In this document: piece after piece, positions 28,331-37,637 of the stretch
Layout: each line of letters opens with the position of its first letter
Numbering within the stretch: position 1 is the stretch's first letter
Source of the DNA: Micrococcaceae bacterium Sec5.1
GTDB taxonomy: Bacteria; Actinomycetota; Actinomycetes; Actinomycetales; Micrococcaceae
Direction: 5' to 3'
DNA: 64,000 nt
Assembly (NCBI GenBank): GCA_039636795.1
Contig: CP143430.1
Span: 1,364,001-1,428,000 of the forward strand
Translations under genes and position numbers: made by a program
The notes under the pieces: generated by a model
Seen by the model: only the letters and a program-made list of their open reading frames with translations
Database searches by the model: none
What the model was told of the DNA's origin: nothing

Positions 28331-28735
28331 ATGCCAACGCTTGACGTCGATTGGCATGCACTGGAACAAGCTGCAGTAAAGGCCATGGAACGGGCCTATG
28401 CCCCGTATTCCAAGTTCCCGGTGGGGGCTGCGGCCCTCACCGAGGACGGCAGGATCGTTAGCGGCTGCAACGTGGAGAACGCCAGCTATGGCTTGACCCT
28501 CTGCGCTGAATGCGCCTTGGTGGGGCAGCTCCACATGACCGGTGGGGGCCGGATCGCGGCTTTCTACTGCGTCGATAGCCTGGGAAACGTCCTCATGCCC
28601 TGCGGGCGCTGCCGTCAGCTGCTCTACGAGTTCCGGGCGCCCGGCATGCAGCTCATGACAACGCAGGGAATCAAATCCATGGACCAAGTGCTGCCTGACG
28701 CCTTTGGTCCCGAAAACCTGGAGGAAACCACGTGA
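28331..28735 (+). CDS. cdd: Cytidine deaminase
   Basis: Zinc enzyme deaminating cytidine and deoxycytidine to uridine forms. 134 residues, the short tetrameric type. Catalytic site: CNVENASYGLTLCAE with zinc ligand Cys58 and proton-shuttle Glu60, and PCGRCRQ with Cys91 and Cys94. It lies between the nucleoside importer and thymidine phosphorylase, overlapping the latter by 4 bp; imported cytidine would be the direct substrate. Confidence 0.95.
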   Translation: MPTLDVDWHALEQAAVKAMERAYAPYSKFPVGAAALTEDGRIVSGCNVENASYGLTLCAECALVGQLHMTGGGRIAAFYCVDSLGNVLMPCGRCRQLLYEFRAPGMQLMTTQGIKSMDQVLPDAFGPENLEETT

Positions 28736-30042
28736 GAAGCACTGAAGCTTTCGACGCCGTTCAGATCATCTCCATCAAACGCGACAAAGGCACGCTCACT
28801 CCGGAACAGATCGATTGGACCATTGACGCCTATACGCGGGGTGTGATCGCCGAGGAGCAGATGGCGGCGTTGAACATGGCCATCTTGCTCAACGGCATGA
28901 ACCGCGAGGAAATCTCACGCTGGACTTCGGCGATGATCGCCTCCGGGGAGCGGATGGACTTTTCCTCGCTGACAACGCCCGACGGCGGCCGGAAGCCTAC
29001 CAGCGACAAACACTCCACCGGCGGGGTGGGGGATAAGATCACCCTCCCGTTGGCCCCGCTGGTGGCGGTCTTTGGCGTGGCCGTGCCGCAGCTGTCCGGC
29101 CGCGGGCTCGGCCACACCGGCGGCACTTTGGACAAGCTCGAAGCAATCCCCGGATGGCGTGCGAACCTGAGTAATGAGGAAATCATGGCCCAGCTCCAGG
29201 ACGTCGGAGCGGTCATTTGCGCTGCCGGATCCGGTCTGGCACCGGCTGACAAGAAGCTCTATGCATTGCGTGACGTCACGGGAACGGTTGAAGCGATCCC
29301 GTTGATTGCTTCCTCGATCATGAGTAAGAAGATCGCAGAAGGCACCGGCTCGTTGGTACTGGACGTAAAGGTGGGTTCCGGCGCCTTCATGAAGGATGAG
29401 GCGCGGGCTCGTGAGTTGGCGGAGACCATGGTGGCCTTGGGCAAGGACGCGGGCGTTCACACGGTGGCTTTGATGACAGATATGTCCACGCCCCTGGGCC
29501 TCACAGCAGGGAACGCTATCGAGGTGGAGGAGTCTGTGGAGGTCCTTGCGGGCGGTGGTCCGGAAGACGTCGTCGAACTGACTGTCCGCTTGGCCAAGGA
29601 GATGCTGGCCGGTGCCGGCATTCACGATGCCGACCCCTCAGCAGCCCTCAAGGATGGCCGGGCCATGGACGTCTGGAACCGGATGATCGAAGCACAGGGC
29701 GGCGATCCGCGCGCCGCGTTGCCGGTGGCCAGGGAATCCGAGGTTGTCTACGCCCCGGCTGATGGCGTCCTGGTTGAACTGGATGCCCTTTCCGTGGGGG
29801 TTGCCGCGTGGCGCCTCGGAGCTGGCCGCGCCCGCAAGGAGGACAAAGTCCAGGCCGGAGCCGGTGTGCGGCTTCATGCCAAACCGGGCGCGCTGGTCAG
29901 GGCCGGCGAACCATTGATGACGCTCCTGACCGATACTCCTGAGAAGTTTGAGCGGGCCAAGGAAGCGTTGCAGGACGCCGTGGTGATTGCACCTGAGGGC
30001 TCACGACCGGCCCATCAGCTGATCATCGACAGGATCGCCTAG
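28732..30042 (+). CDS. deoA: Thymidine phosphorylase
   Basis: Phosphorolyses thymidine or deoxyuridine to base and deoxyribose 1-phosphate. 436 residues from a GTG. Family signature SGRGLGHTGGTLDKLEAIPG is present, as are phosphate-site KHSTGGVGDKITL and late SLVLDVKVGSGAFMKD. Coupled to cdd by a 4-bp overlap. It could also act on uridine (pyrimidine-nucleoside phosphorylase), which sequence alone does not settle. Confidence 0.95.
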   Translation: MRSTEAFDAVQIISIKRDKGTLTPEQIDWTIDAYTRGVIAEEQMAALNMAILLNGMNREEISRWTSAMIASGERMDFSSLTTPDGGRKPTSDKHSTGGVGDKITLPLAPLVAVFGVAVPQLSGRGLGHTGGTLDKLEAIPGWRANLSNEEIMAQLQDVGAVICAAGSGLAPADKKLYALRDVTGTVEAIPLIASSIMSKKIAEGTGSLVLDVKVGSGAFMKDEARARELAETMVALGKDAGVHTVALMTDMSTPLGLTAGNAIEVEESVEVLAGGGPEDVVELTVRLAKEMLAGAGIHDADPSAALKDGRAMDVWNRMIEAQGGDPRAALPVARESEVVYAPADGVLVELDALSVGVAAWRLGAGRARKEDKVQAGAGVRLHAKPGALVRAGEPLMTLLTDTPEKFERAKEALQDAVVIAPEGSRPAHQLIIDRIA

Positions 30043-30053
30043 GCTTAGATCCC

Positions 30054-30722
30054 GTGCAGGCCATCAACGATTTCATCCTCGCCGCGGCCGAGCAGCCGTG
30101 GGTGTTGTTCCTTGTGTTGGCCTGCTGCCTGATCGACGGTTTCTTCCCACCAATCCCCAGCGAGTCCGTCGTGGTGGGCTTGAGTGCTGTCTCCGGCGGC
30201 GCAGGATCACCCAACGTGTGGCTGCTGGGGGTCATGGCTGCAATCGGCGCCTTCTCAGGTGACAACATTGCCTACCTGATAGGGCACCGTATCGGGGTCC
30301 AGCGTTGGCGTTGGATGCGTACGCAGCGCATGCAAGGAGCCTTCCGCTGGGCCGGTAAGGAACTCCGACGGCGGTCGGCCTCACTCATCATGGTGGCGCG
30401 CTTCATTCCCATCGGCCGGGTGGCAGTAAACCTCACAGCCGGTGCCACGCACTTCCATCACCGCCGCTTTGTAGCGCTGACTGCGATGTCCGCCATCCTG
30501 TGGGCCAGCTATTCAGTGGTCCTTGGGTACTTCTTTGGGGTCTGGTTCGAGCACAACCACCTGTTGGGTGCAGTGATTGCAATTGTGGTGGCAGTGATTC
30601 TGGGCATCATCATTGACCGCATCATCAGCAAGGTCAGGGGATCGGCGCCGCTGGACCGCAGCAACGTCGAAGACGCCACGAGTATTGCTGAGGAAGAAGC
30701 GCCGCCTCCACCCACGGTATGA
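30054..30722 (+). CDS. DedA-family membrane protein 1
   Basis: 222 residues from a GTG 12 bp after deoA. SNARE-associated (VTT/DedA) domain: IDGFFPPIPSESVVV near the start, GDNIAYLIGHRIG, and the membrane Arg motif MVARFIPIGRVAVNLTAG. DedA proteins are thought to move lipid carriers (undecaprenyl phosphate or phospholipids) across the membrane. A similar gene follows. No evident link to nucleoside uptake beyond its operon place. Confidence 0.9.
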   Translation: MQAINDFILAAAEQPWVLFLVLACCLIDGFFPPIPSESVVVGLSAVSGGAGSPNVWLLGVMAAIGAFSGDNIAYLIGHRIGVQRWRWMRTQRMQGAFRWAGKELRRRSASLIMVARFIPIGRVAVNLTAGATHFHHRRFVALTAMSAILWASYSVVLGYFFGVWFEHNHLLGAVIAIVVAVILGIIIDRIISKVRGSAPLDRSNVEDATSIAEEEAPPPPTV

Positions 30723-30732
30723 CACGAACCAC

Positions 30733-30751
30733 GCCGGGAGATCAGCCCGGC
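30733..30751 (+). terminator. Small hairpin between DedA genes
   Basis: GCCGGG and CCCGGC pair around a 7-base loop just after the first DedA gene. Further down, GTCCC and GGGAC (30826-30841) also pair. Both are weak; the 175-bp gap probably also holds a promoter for the second DedA gene. Confidence 0.35.
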
Positions 30752-30897
30752 GGTTGACGACGGAACGAGTACTCCACGCGTAGCGTTAACTGGGTGATCC
30801 CGAGGCTGGGGCGTAGCGAACGACGTCCCGGCCGTGGGACACTAAGAGCGACTTCTGTCACAGTGTCAAGTCATATTCGCCTAGGAGCTACCGCCGC

Positions 30898-31638
30898 GTG
30901 GAGTTTTTGAACCAAATGCTCGAGCATGCAGCCGGGCAGCCTTGGATTTACCCGGTACTCCTCGTCTTTTTCTTCATTGACGGATTTGCCACCATTCTTC
31001 CCAGTGAAACAGCCATTGTTGGGCTCTCGGCGCTGTCCCTTCACAACGGTCAGCCGAACCTTTGGATTCTGGGAGCCACGGCCTTGGTTGGTGCAATGGC
31101 CGGTGACAATATGGCGTACATGCTGGGCCGCAAGATCGGTTTGACGCGCTGGAAGTGGATGCGCCGCCCCAAGGTCCAGAAGATGTTCGCGTGGGCTCAG
31201 TACGAGCTCGACAAACGTGGGGCAGTCCTGATCTTTACTGCCCGCTACATTCCCTGGGGACGTGTGGCTGTTAACTACGTTGCCGGCCAGACGGGTTTCC
31301 GCCACAGGACATTCTTCTTCTTGGATGCCTTCGCCTGCGTCACGTGGGTTTGCTACTCCATCGGCATCGGCCTTCTCGCTGGCCAATGGGTGCACAACAA
31401 CCCGCTGCTTGGCGTGGGCATTGCCGTGGCGTTCGCGGTGATCCTGGGCATTGTTGTGGACCACGTCCTTCGCTGGTGGCACAAGCACCTGGAAAAGAAG
31501 GATCTGGCTAAGAAGGATCAGGCTAAGAAGGATCAGGCCGCCGCTGCCGCTACAACAGCGAAGGCGCCAACGCCGGACCCCCAGGAGTTGACCCAAAAGG
31601 CTGTTGCCGGCGTCGACCTCTCCAAGCCTGCTGGCTAG
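30898..31638 (+). CDS. DedA-family membrane protein 2
   Basis: 246 residues from a GTG. DedA core: FIDGFATILPSETAIVGLSA, GDNMAYMLGRKIGLTRWKWM, and FTARYIPWGRVAVNYVAGQ. After the last helix there is a charged tail with three KKDQA-like units (about residues 200-215), then an Ala/Thr/Pro-rich end. It is a paralogue of the preceding gene. The lysine-rich tail is absent there, so the two may have different partners or lipids. Confidence 0.9.
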   Translation: MEFLNQMLEHAAGQPWIYPVLLVFFFIDGFATILPSETAIVGLSALSLHNGQPNLWILGATALVGAMAGDNMAYMLGRKIGLTRWKWMRRPKVQKMFAWAQYELDKRGAVLIFTARYIPWGRVAVNYVAGQTGFRHRTFFFLDAFACVTWVCYSIGIGLLAGQWVHNNPLLGVGIAVAFAVILGIVVDHVLRWWHKHLEKKDLAKKDQAKKDQAAAAATTAKAPTPDPQELTQKAVAGVDLSKPAG

Positions 31639-31714
31639 GCTCCTGCCTTCCGCCGGCGACCACAGCGGGCGCCTGAAACGAGTCCATGGCGGCGGTGGGG
31701 ATTACTCTTAGTAC

Positions 31715-32857
31715 GTGACTGAGCCCATTGTTGACGCTGCCCCTGCCCTCGACTTCGATTTGAAGAGCCTTCCCAAGGTTTCCCTCCACGACCATTTGGA
31801 CGGAGGACTGCGGCCTGCAACCATCATCGAACTGGCGCAGGCCGTCGGCCACACGCTGCCCTCCACTGATCCGGTTGCCCTGGGCGAATGGTTCCGCGAA
31901 TCCGCCGATTCCGGTTCGCTGGTGCGCTACCTGGAAACGTTCGACCACACGGTTGCTGTGATGCAGACCAAGGAAGGCCTGTTCCGGGTCGCCAAGGAAT
32001 TCGTGGAAGACCTTGCCGAGGACGGGGTCGTTTACGGTGAAGTCCGGTGGGCCCCCGAGCAGCACCTGCAGAAGGGCCTGACCCTGGATGAAGTAGTGGA
32101 AGCGGTCCAGGATGGCCTCGAAGCCGGCGTGGACGCGGCGGAAGAACGCGGCCAGCAGATCCAGGTAGGGCAACTCATCACTGCGATGCGCCACGCCGAC
32201 CGCGGCCAGGAAATCGCGGAGCTCGCTGTTCGACACCGCGCCAACGGCGCTGTGGGCTTCGACATCGCAGGCGCGGAGGACGGCTTCCTGCCCTCCCGCT
32301 TCAAGGACGCCTTCACCTACCTTGCCGAGAACAACTTCCCGGCCACGGTCCACGCCGGTGAGGCCGCAGGCCTGGACAGCATCCAGTCGGCGCTCGTGGA
32401 CGGACGCGCTCTGCGGCTTGGGCACGGAGTGCGTATTGCCGAGGACATCACGGTGGAATTTGAAGACAACTCCGACGACGACGGCGAGGACACCATCGGC
32501 ATGGTGACACTCGGCGGCGTGGCCGCCTGGGTTCGCGACCGCGGAATTGCACTGGAAATCTGCCCGTCATCGAACCTCCAGACCGGCGCTATCTCCAGCT
32601 TCGGCGAAGGCATCGAGAGCCACCCATTGGACATGCTTTTCCAGCTCGGGTTCAACGTCACCATCAACACGGACAACAGGCTCATGAGCGGTGTCACGCT
32701 GACGGACGAGTTTGAGCTCCTGGTCGAGACCTTCGACTACGACCTCGATGATCTGCTCGAACTGACGCTGAACGCCGCAGAGGCCGCATTCCTGCCGCTG
32801 GACGAGCGTGAAGCTTTGGTCGAGTACATCAACGATGCCTACGCCAACCTCGGCTAA
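31715..32857 (+). CDS. add: Adenosine deaminase
   Basis: Converts adenosine and deoxyadenosine to inosine forms. 380 residues from a GTG. Zinc ligands in VSLHDHLDGGLRP, the substrate and zinc loop in ATVHAGEAAGLDSIQSAL, catalytic text LRLGHGVRI, and terminal zinc Asp in NVTINTDNRLMSG. It continues the nucleoside salvage cluster. The mazG start lies 23 bp before its stop. Confidence 0.95.
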   Translation: MTEPIVDAAPALDFDLKSLPKVSLHDHLDGGLRPATIIELAQAVGHTLPSTDPVALGEWFRESADSGSLVRYLETFDHTVAVMQTKEGLFRVAKEFVEDLAEDGVVYGEVRWAPEQHLQKGLTLDEVVEAVQDGLEAGVDAAEERGQQIQVGQLITAMRHADRGQEIAELAVRHRANGAVGFDIAGAEDGFLPSRFKDAFTYLAENNFPATVHAGEAAGLDSIQSALVDGRALRLGHGVRIAEDITVEFEDNSDDDGEDTIGMVTLGGVAAWVRDRGIALEICPSSNLQTGAISSFGEGIESHPLDMLFQLGFNVTINTDNRLMSGVTLTDEFELLVETFDYDLDDLLELTLNAAEAAFLPLDEREALVEYINDAYANLG

Positions 32858-33533
32858 CGAGTCCGACCCCGGGATTACGGAGCTGATCCGGACGATCGCC
32901 TCGTTGCGGGAGCACTGCCCTTGGATGGGTGCGCTGACGCATGAGTCCCTGGTGGAGTACTTGATCGAGGAAGCCTATGAGGTTGTGGACTCGATCGAGG
33001 CCGGGGATTCGCCGGTCAGGGACGAGGAGCTTCGCGGCGAGCTGGGCGACGTACTGCTTCAAGTAGTGCTTCACGCCCGGCTTGCCGAGGAGCGCGGCAG
33101 CTTTGACTTTGATGCCGTGGCCCACGGCATCCACGAGAAAATGGTCCGTCGCAATCCGCATGTGTTCAAGCCGGACGGTTCGCTGCAGGCAACGTTCCCC
33201 GCCACGGTCGAGGAAATCATCCTGAAGTGGGATGCCGTGAAGCGTGCTGAGAAGCCTGGCCGTGCCGATCCGTTCGAGGGAATCCCACCGCACCTGCCTG
33301 CCCTGGCGGGGGCGCAAAAGTCCCTGGACCGTGCTGCCCGTGCGGGTCTGTGGATCGACGCCCAAAGCCAGGCAACCGCCGTCGGGCTTCCTGCAATTCC
33401 AGACTCGGAAGAGGCGCTCGGTGAGCTGTTGCTCGCCGTCGTTGCCGGTGCCCGGGAGCAAGGGCTCGACGCCGAGCGTGCCCTCCGCGCAGCAGTTCGA
33501 TCGTTTCAGAACGGGAAGGCCCAGCCTTCATGA
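32835..33533 (+). CDS. mazG: MazG-family nucleoside triphosphate pyrophosphohydrolase
   Basis: Hydrolyses NTPs or damaged nucleotides to monophosphate and pyrophosphate. 232 residues from ATG 32835, inside the end of add. MazG helical core: LREHCPWMGALTHESLVEYL, metal-binding EEAYEVVDSIE, and GELGDVLLQVVLHARLAEE. Only one MazG domain is complete, with a shorter C-terminal half than E. coli MazG. It precedes eno in the usual actinobacterial order. Confidence 0.92.
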   Translation: MPTPTSANESDPGITELIRTIASLREHCPWMGALTHESLVEYLIEEAYEVVDSIEAGDSPVRDEELRGELGDVLLQVVLHARLAEERGSFDFDAVAHGIHEKMVRRNPHVFKPDGSLQATFPATVEEIILKWDAVKRAEKPGRADPFEGIPPHLPALAGAQKSLDRAARAGLWIDAQSQATAVGLPAIPDSEEALGELLLAVVAGAREQGLDAERALRAAVRSFQNGKAQPS

Positions 33534-33565
33534 CGTGAGGAGTTTGAACCCGTTCCGTAACCTAA

Positions 33566-34930
<1,365 letters not shown>

Positions 34931-34949
34931 CATTCCGCGAAAACAGCTG

Positions 34950-34985
34950 ACCGGTGGCTATGGTGGAAAGACCATAGCCACCGGT
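34950..34985 (+). terminator. eno: Enolase terminator
   Basis: Perfect 15-base arms (ACCGGTGGCTATGGT and complement) with a 6-base loop, followed by tctgttt. It starts 20 bases after the eno stop. Confidence 0.85.
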
Positions 34986-35110
34986 TCTGTTTAACGCTTG
35001 CCTGCGGAACCACGGGCACAGCAGGACCTACGCAAGTCCCGCACACGTACGTTACGCGCAGGGCAAGCGCAGCAACCCGCCAGGCAAGCACCGGGCATTA
35101 CAGGAGTGTC

Positions 35111-35932
35111 ATGGCCACCCGTCGTCCAAAGGTTCCCAGGGCCAATGCCCTCGGAAGGCCAAACAGCGCAGGCCGGCCAAGCAGCACAGGTAGGCCAAGC
35201 AGCACAGGTAGGCCAAACAGCGCAGGTTCTGATGGCGGAGACGTCATCGAGGCTGAGTTCGGCGCCTCCCGCGGCTCTGCGGAATCCTCGACGCCGGCAC
35301 CGGCCACCAAGAAACCCACGCCTCCCAAGCCCTCCGGCGGTGCCAAGACGGCAGCCAGCACCAGGACCGCAGGAAGTCCCAAGAGCCCAGGCAGCACCAA
35401 GAGCCCAGCCAGCACCAGGAGCCCGGCAACCAAGACCAGCCCCGCCGCGTCCATGAAAGCTTCGTCCATGAAAGCTTCGTCCACGAAAGCTTCGGACAAA
35501 GCCTCCGGCAACACCACCCGTGAAGCCCAGGACCTCGATCCCGTACCCGCCAAGGCGTTCTCGGGCAGGATGTTGGCGCTGGCCGTGGTCATGATTGCCA
35601 TCACCATCATGCTTGCGCCCACGGTCCGGATTTTCCTGGAGAAGCGGGCTGAAATCTCCGCCCTGGAGGCCGAGATCGCCAGCAAGCGGGCAGAGCAGGC
35701 GGAGCTGAACAAGCAGCTTTCGCGGTGGCAGGATCCCAACTACGTGAAACAGCAGGCCCGCGACCGCATTAACATGGTTATGCCGGGTGAAACGGGTTAC
35801 TGGGTATTTGGCGGGGAAGAAGCCGCCGGTACCCCTGGGGGCCGCACCGGCTCCGGATCATCCGCAAACCCGGCAAACCTGCCCTGGGTGGATGCGCTCT
35901 GGGAGTCAATCAGACGATCGGCAACAGACTAG
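35111..35932 (+). CDS. Septum formation initiator (DivIC/FtsB) family protein
   Basis: Bitopic division protein of the FtsB/DivIC family. 273 residues from ATG 35111 with AGGAG upstream. The first 140 residues are low-complexity Pro/Ser/Thr/Lys with tandem repeats (RPSSTG units, then MKASS units). One membrane helix follows (about 157-180, MLALAVVMIAITIML). Next is a coiled coil (EISALEAEIASKRAEQAELN) and the family end DPNYVKQQARDRINMVMPGE. It lies between eno and the DUF501 gene, the standard order in Actinobacteria. Confidence 0.88.
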   Translation: MATRRPKVPRANALGRPNSAGRPSSTGRPSSTGRPNSAGSDGGDVIEAEFGASRGSAESSTPAPATKKPTPPKPSGGAKTAASTRTAGSPKSPGSTKSPASTRSPATKTSPAASMKASSMKASSTKASDKASGNTTREAQDLDPVPAKAFSGRMLALAVVMIAITIMLAPTVRIFLEKRAEISALEAEIASKRAEQAELNKQLSRWQDPNYVKQQARDRINMVMPGETGYWVFGGEEAAGTPGGRTGSGSSANPANLPWVDALWESIRRSATD

Positions 35933-35937
35933 ACGCG

Positions 35938-36684
35938 GTGCCCGCCGCCGTCGTGTCCTTCCGGGACATGGCCAAAAGGGCAGGAAGGTTGGCAGCGCAA
36001 GTGGAAGAGAACACGGCAGCCGTGCCGCAGGAATCCCGCCAGCCATCAGCACACGACCTCGATGTCCTCAGCCGCCAGCTGGGCAGGCCGGTGCGGGACG
36101 TGGTGGAGATTCCCGCGCGCTGTGTATGTGGGAATCCGCTCGTCGCGGCCACTGCGCCCCGGCTTAGCAACGGAACTCCGTTTCCCACCACCTTCTACCT
36201 GACCCACCCGGTCATCACGTCCGCGGTGTCGCGGCTCGAAGCGGGCGGGTTGATGAACGAGATGAATGATCGGCTCACCGCGGATCAGGAACTTGCGGAT
36301 GCGTATCACGGCGCCCATGAGTCCTACCTGCAGGCACGCAATGAGATCGCTGGGCGTTCCGGCACGGGGGCCGTGCCGGAAATCGATGGGATCTCCGCTG
36401 GTGGCATGCCCACCCGCGTTAAGTGCTTGCACGTCCTGGTTGGCCATTCCCTGGCCGCCGGTCCCGGGGTCAACCCGCTGGGTGATGAAGCGTTGGACGC
36501 AATCGCAGAGTGGTGGACCAAGGACCGTTGCTACTGCGATGGCGCCTGGGACACTGCAGGCGAGGCTCCTTCCAGGGACCTGAGCCGTCACGGTCCTCAA
36601 GGTCTGCCTGACATCGTGGGTCGCCCGGCACCGATCCGAAAGCCCAAGGCCGAGTCCGGCAGCGAATTGGTGGAGGACGCATGA
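35938..36684 (+). CDS. DUF501-domain protein
   Basis: 248 residues from a GTG five bases after the divIC-type gene. DUF501 text: LSRQLGRPVRDVVEIPARCV, PFPTTFYLTHPVITSAVSRL, and CLHVLVGHSLAAGPGVNPLG. Cysteines at CVCGNP and near the end (CYCDG) suggest metal binding. The family has no known function, but it is consistently placed between divIC and ppx. It overlaps ppx by 4 bp. Confidence 0.9.
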   Translation: MPAAVVSFRDMAKRAGRLAAQVEENTAAVPQESRQPSAHDLDVLSRQLGRPVRDVVEIPARCVCGNPLVAATAPRLSNGTPFPTTFYLTHPVITSAVSRLEAGGLMNEMNDRLTADQELADAYHGAHESYLQARNEIAGRSGTGAVPEIDGISAGGMPTRVKCLHVLVGHSLAAGPGVNPLGDEALDAIAEWWTKDRCYCDGAWDTAGEAPSRDLSRHGPQGLPDIVGRPAPIRKPKAESGSELVEDA

Positions 36685-37637
36685 GCCGCGTCGCCGCCAT
36701 TGACTGCGGAACCAACTCCATCCGCCTCCTCATTGCCGATGCTTCGGCGAATGGGGCGCCCGGGCCGCTGACCGACGTCGTACGTGAAATGCGCGTGGTG
36801 CGGCTGGGACAAGGTGTGGATGCTACCGGAGAACTTGCTCCCGAGGCCTTGGAACGCACCTTCTCCGCCACAGCGGACTATGCAGCACTTATCCGTGAAC
36901 ACGGTGCCGCGCGCGTGCGCTTTGCTGCGACCTCGGCCACCCGCGACGCCCGGAATCGCCAGGTTTTCGTTGATGGAATCCGGGAGCTTCTTGGCGTGGA
37001 GCCTGAAGTTATCTCGGGTGATGAGGAAGCTGCGCTGTCCTTCGCAGGTGCAAGCAGCGTTTTGCCCGTTACCGGCGATGACGCCGTGCTGGTGGTTGAC
37101 CTTGGTGGCGGCAGCACCGAATTCGTCCTCGGCGACGCCAGTGGCGTGATTGCCGCGCGTTCTGTCGACATTGGATGTGTTCGGCTGACGGAACGCCACC
37201 TTCGCAGCGACCCGCCTACGGCGGCGCAGATTGCAGCAGCAGAGGCCGACGTCGACGCCGCACTTGACCTTGCCGCGCAGACTGTTCCGCTTGACCGAGC
37301 CACGGTCGTGGTGGGCGTCGCGGGTTCCATCACCACCATCACTGCGCACGCCCTGGGCCTGAGCGAGTACCAGCCTGACCGGATCCACGGTGCCTACCTG
37401 GACATTGAAACCATCAGCGATGCGTGCACCAGCCTGCTGGAAATGACCCGCGACGAACGGGCGGTTCTTCCCTACATGCATCCAGGCCGTGTGGACGTCA
37501 TCGGAGCTGGAGCCCTGGTGTGGCGGCGCATCCTGGGAAGGCTTGCCGCCGTGGGCAACGGTGCTATCAGCGGTGCAATTTCCAGCGAACACGACATCCT
37601 AGATGGGATTGCCCTGAGTATCGGGGACTCCGCATGA
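36681..37637 (+). CDS. Exopolyphosphatase (Ppx/GppA family)
   Basis: Hydrolyses polyphosphate and/or pppGpp. 318 residues, the short actinobacterial form with only the two ASKHA domains. The phosphate loops are AAIDCGTNSIRLLIAD (residues 5-20) and LVVDLGGGSTEFVLGD. The third conserved block is VVVGVAGSITTITAHALG. It overlaps DUF501 upstream and the protease gene downstream by 4 bp each, so the group is one operon. Confidence 0.92.
   Translation: MSRVAAIDCGTNSIRLLIADASANGAPGPLTDVVREMRVVRLGQGVDATGELAPEALERTFSATADYAALIREHGAARVRFAATSATRDARNRQVFVDGIRELLGVEPEVISGDEEAALSFAGASSVLPVTGDDAVLVVDLGGGSTEFVLGDASGVIAARSVDIGCVRLTERHLRSDPPTAAQIAAAEADVDAALDLAAQTVPLDRATVVVGVAGSITTITAHALGLSEYQPDRIHGAYLDIETISDACTSLLEMTRDERAVLPYMHPGRVDVIGAGALVWRRILGRLAAVGNGAISGAISSEHDILDGIALSIGDSA

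Noticed and set aside
27080..28687. 535-codon open frame on the minus strand opposite permease 2 and cdd
   Set aside because: Antisense shadow; composition is His/Gln/Asp-rich as expected of reversed membrane-protein codons.
34998..35456. 152-codon plus-strand frame at the start of the DivIC-like gene
   Set aside because: Out of frame with the DivIC domain and made of Ala/Gln/Pro repeats produced by the minisatellite DNA.
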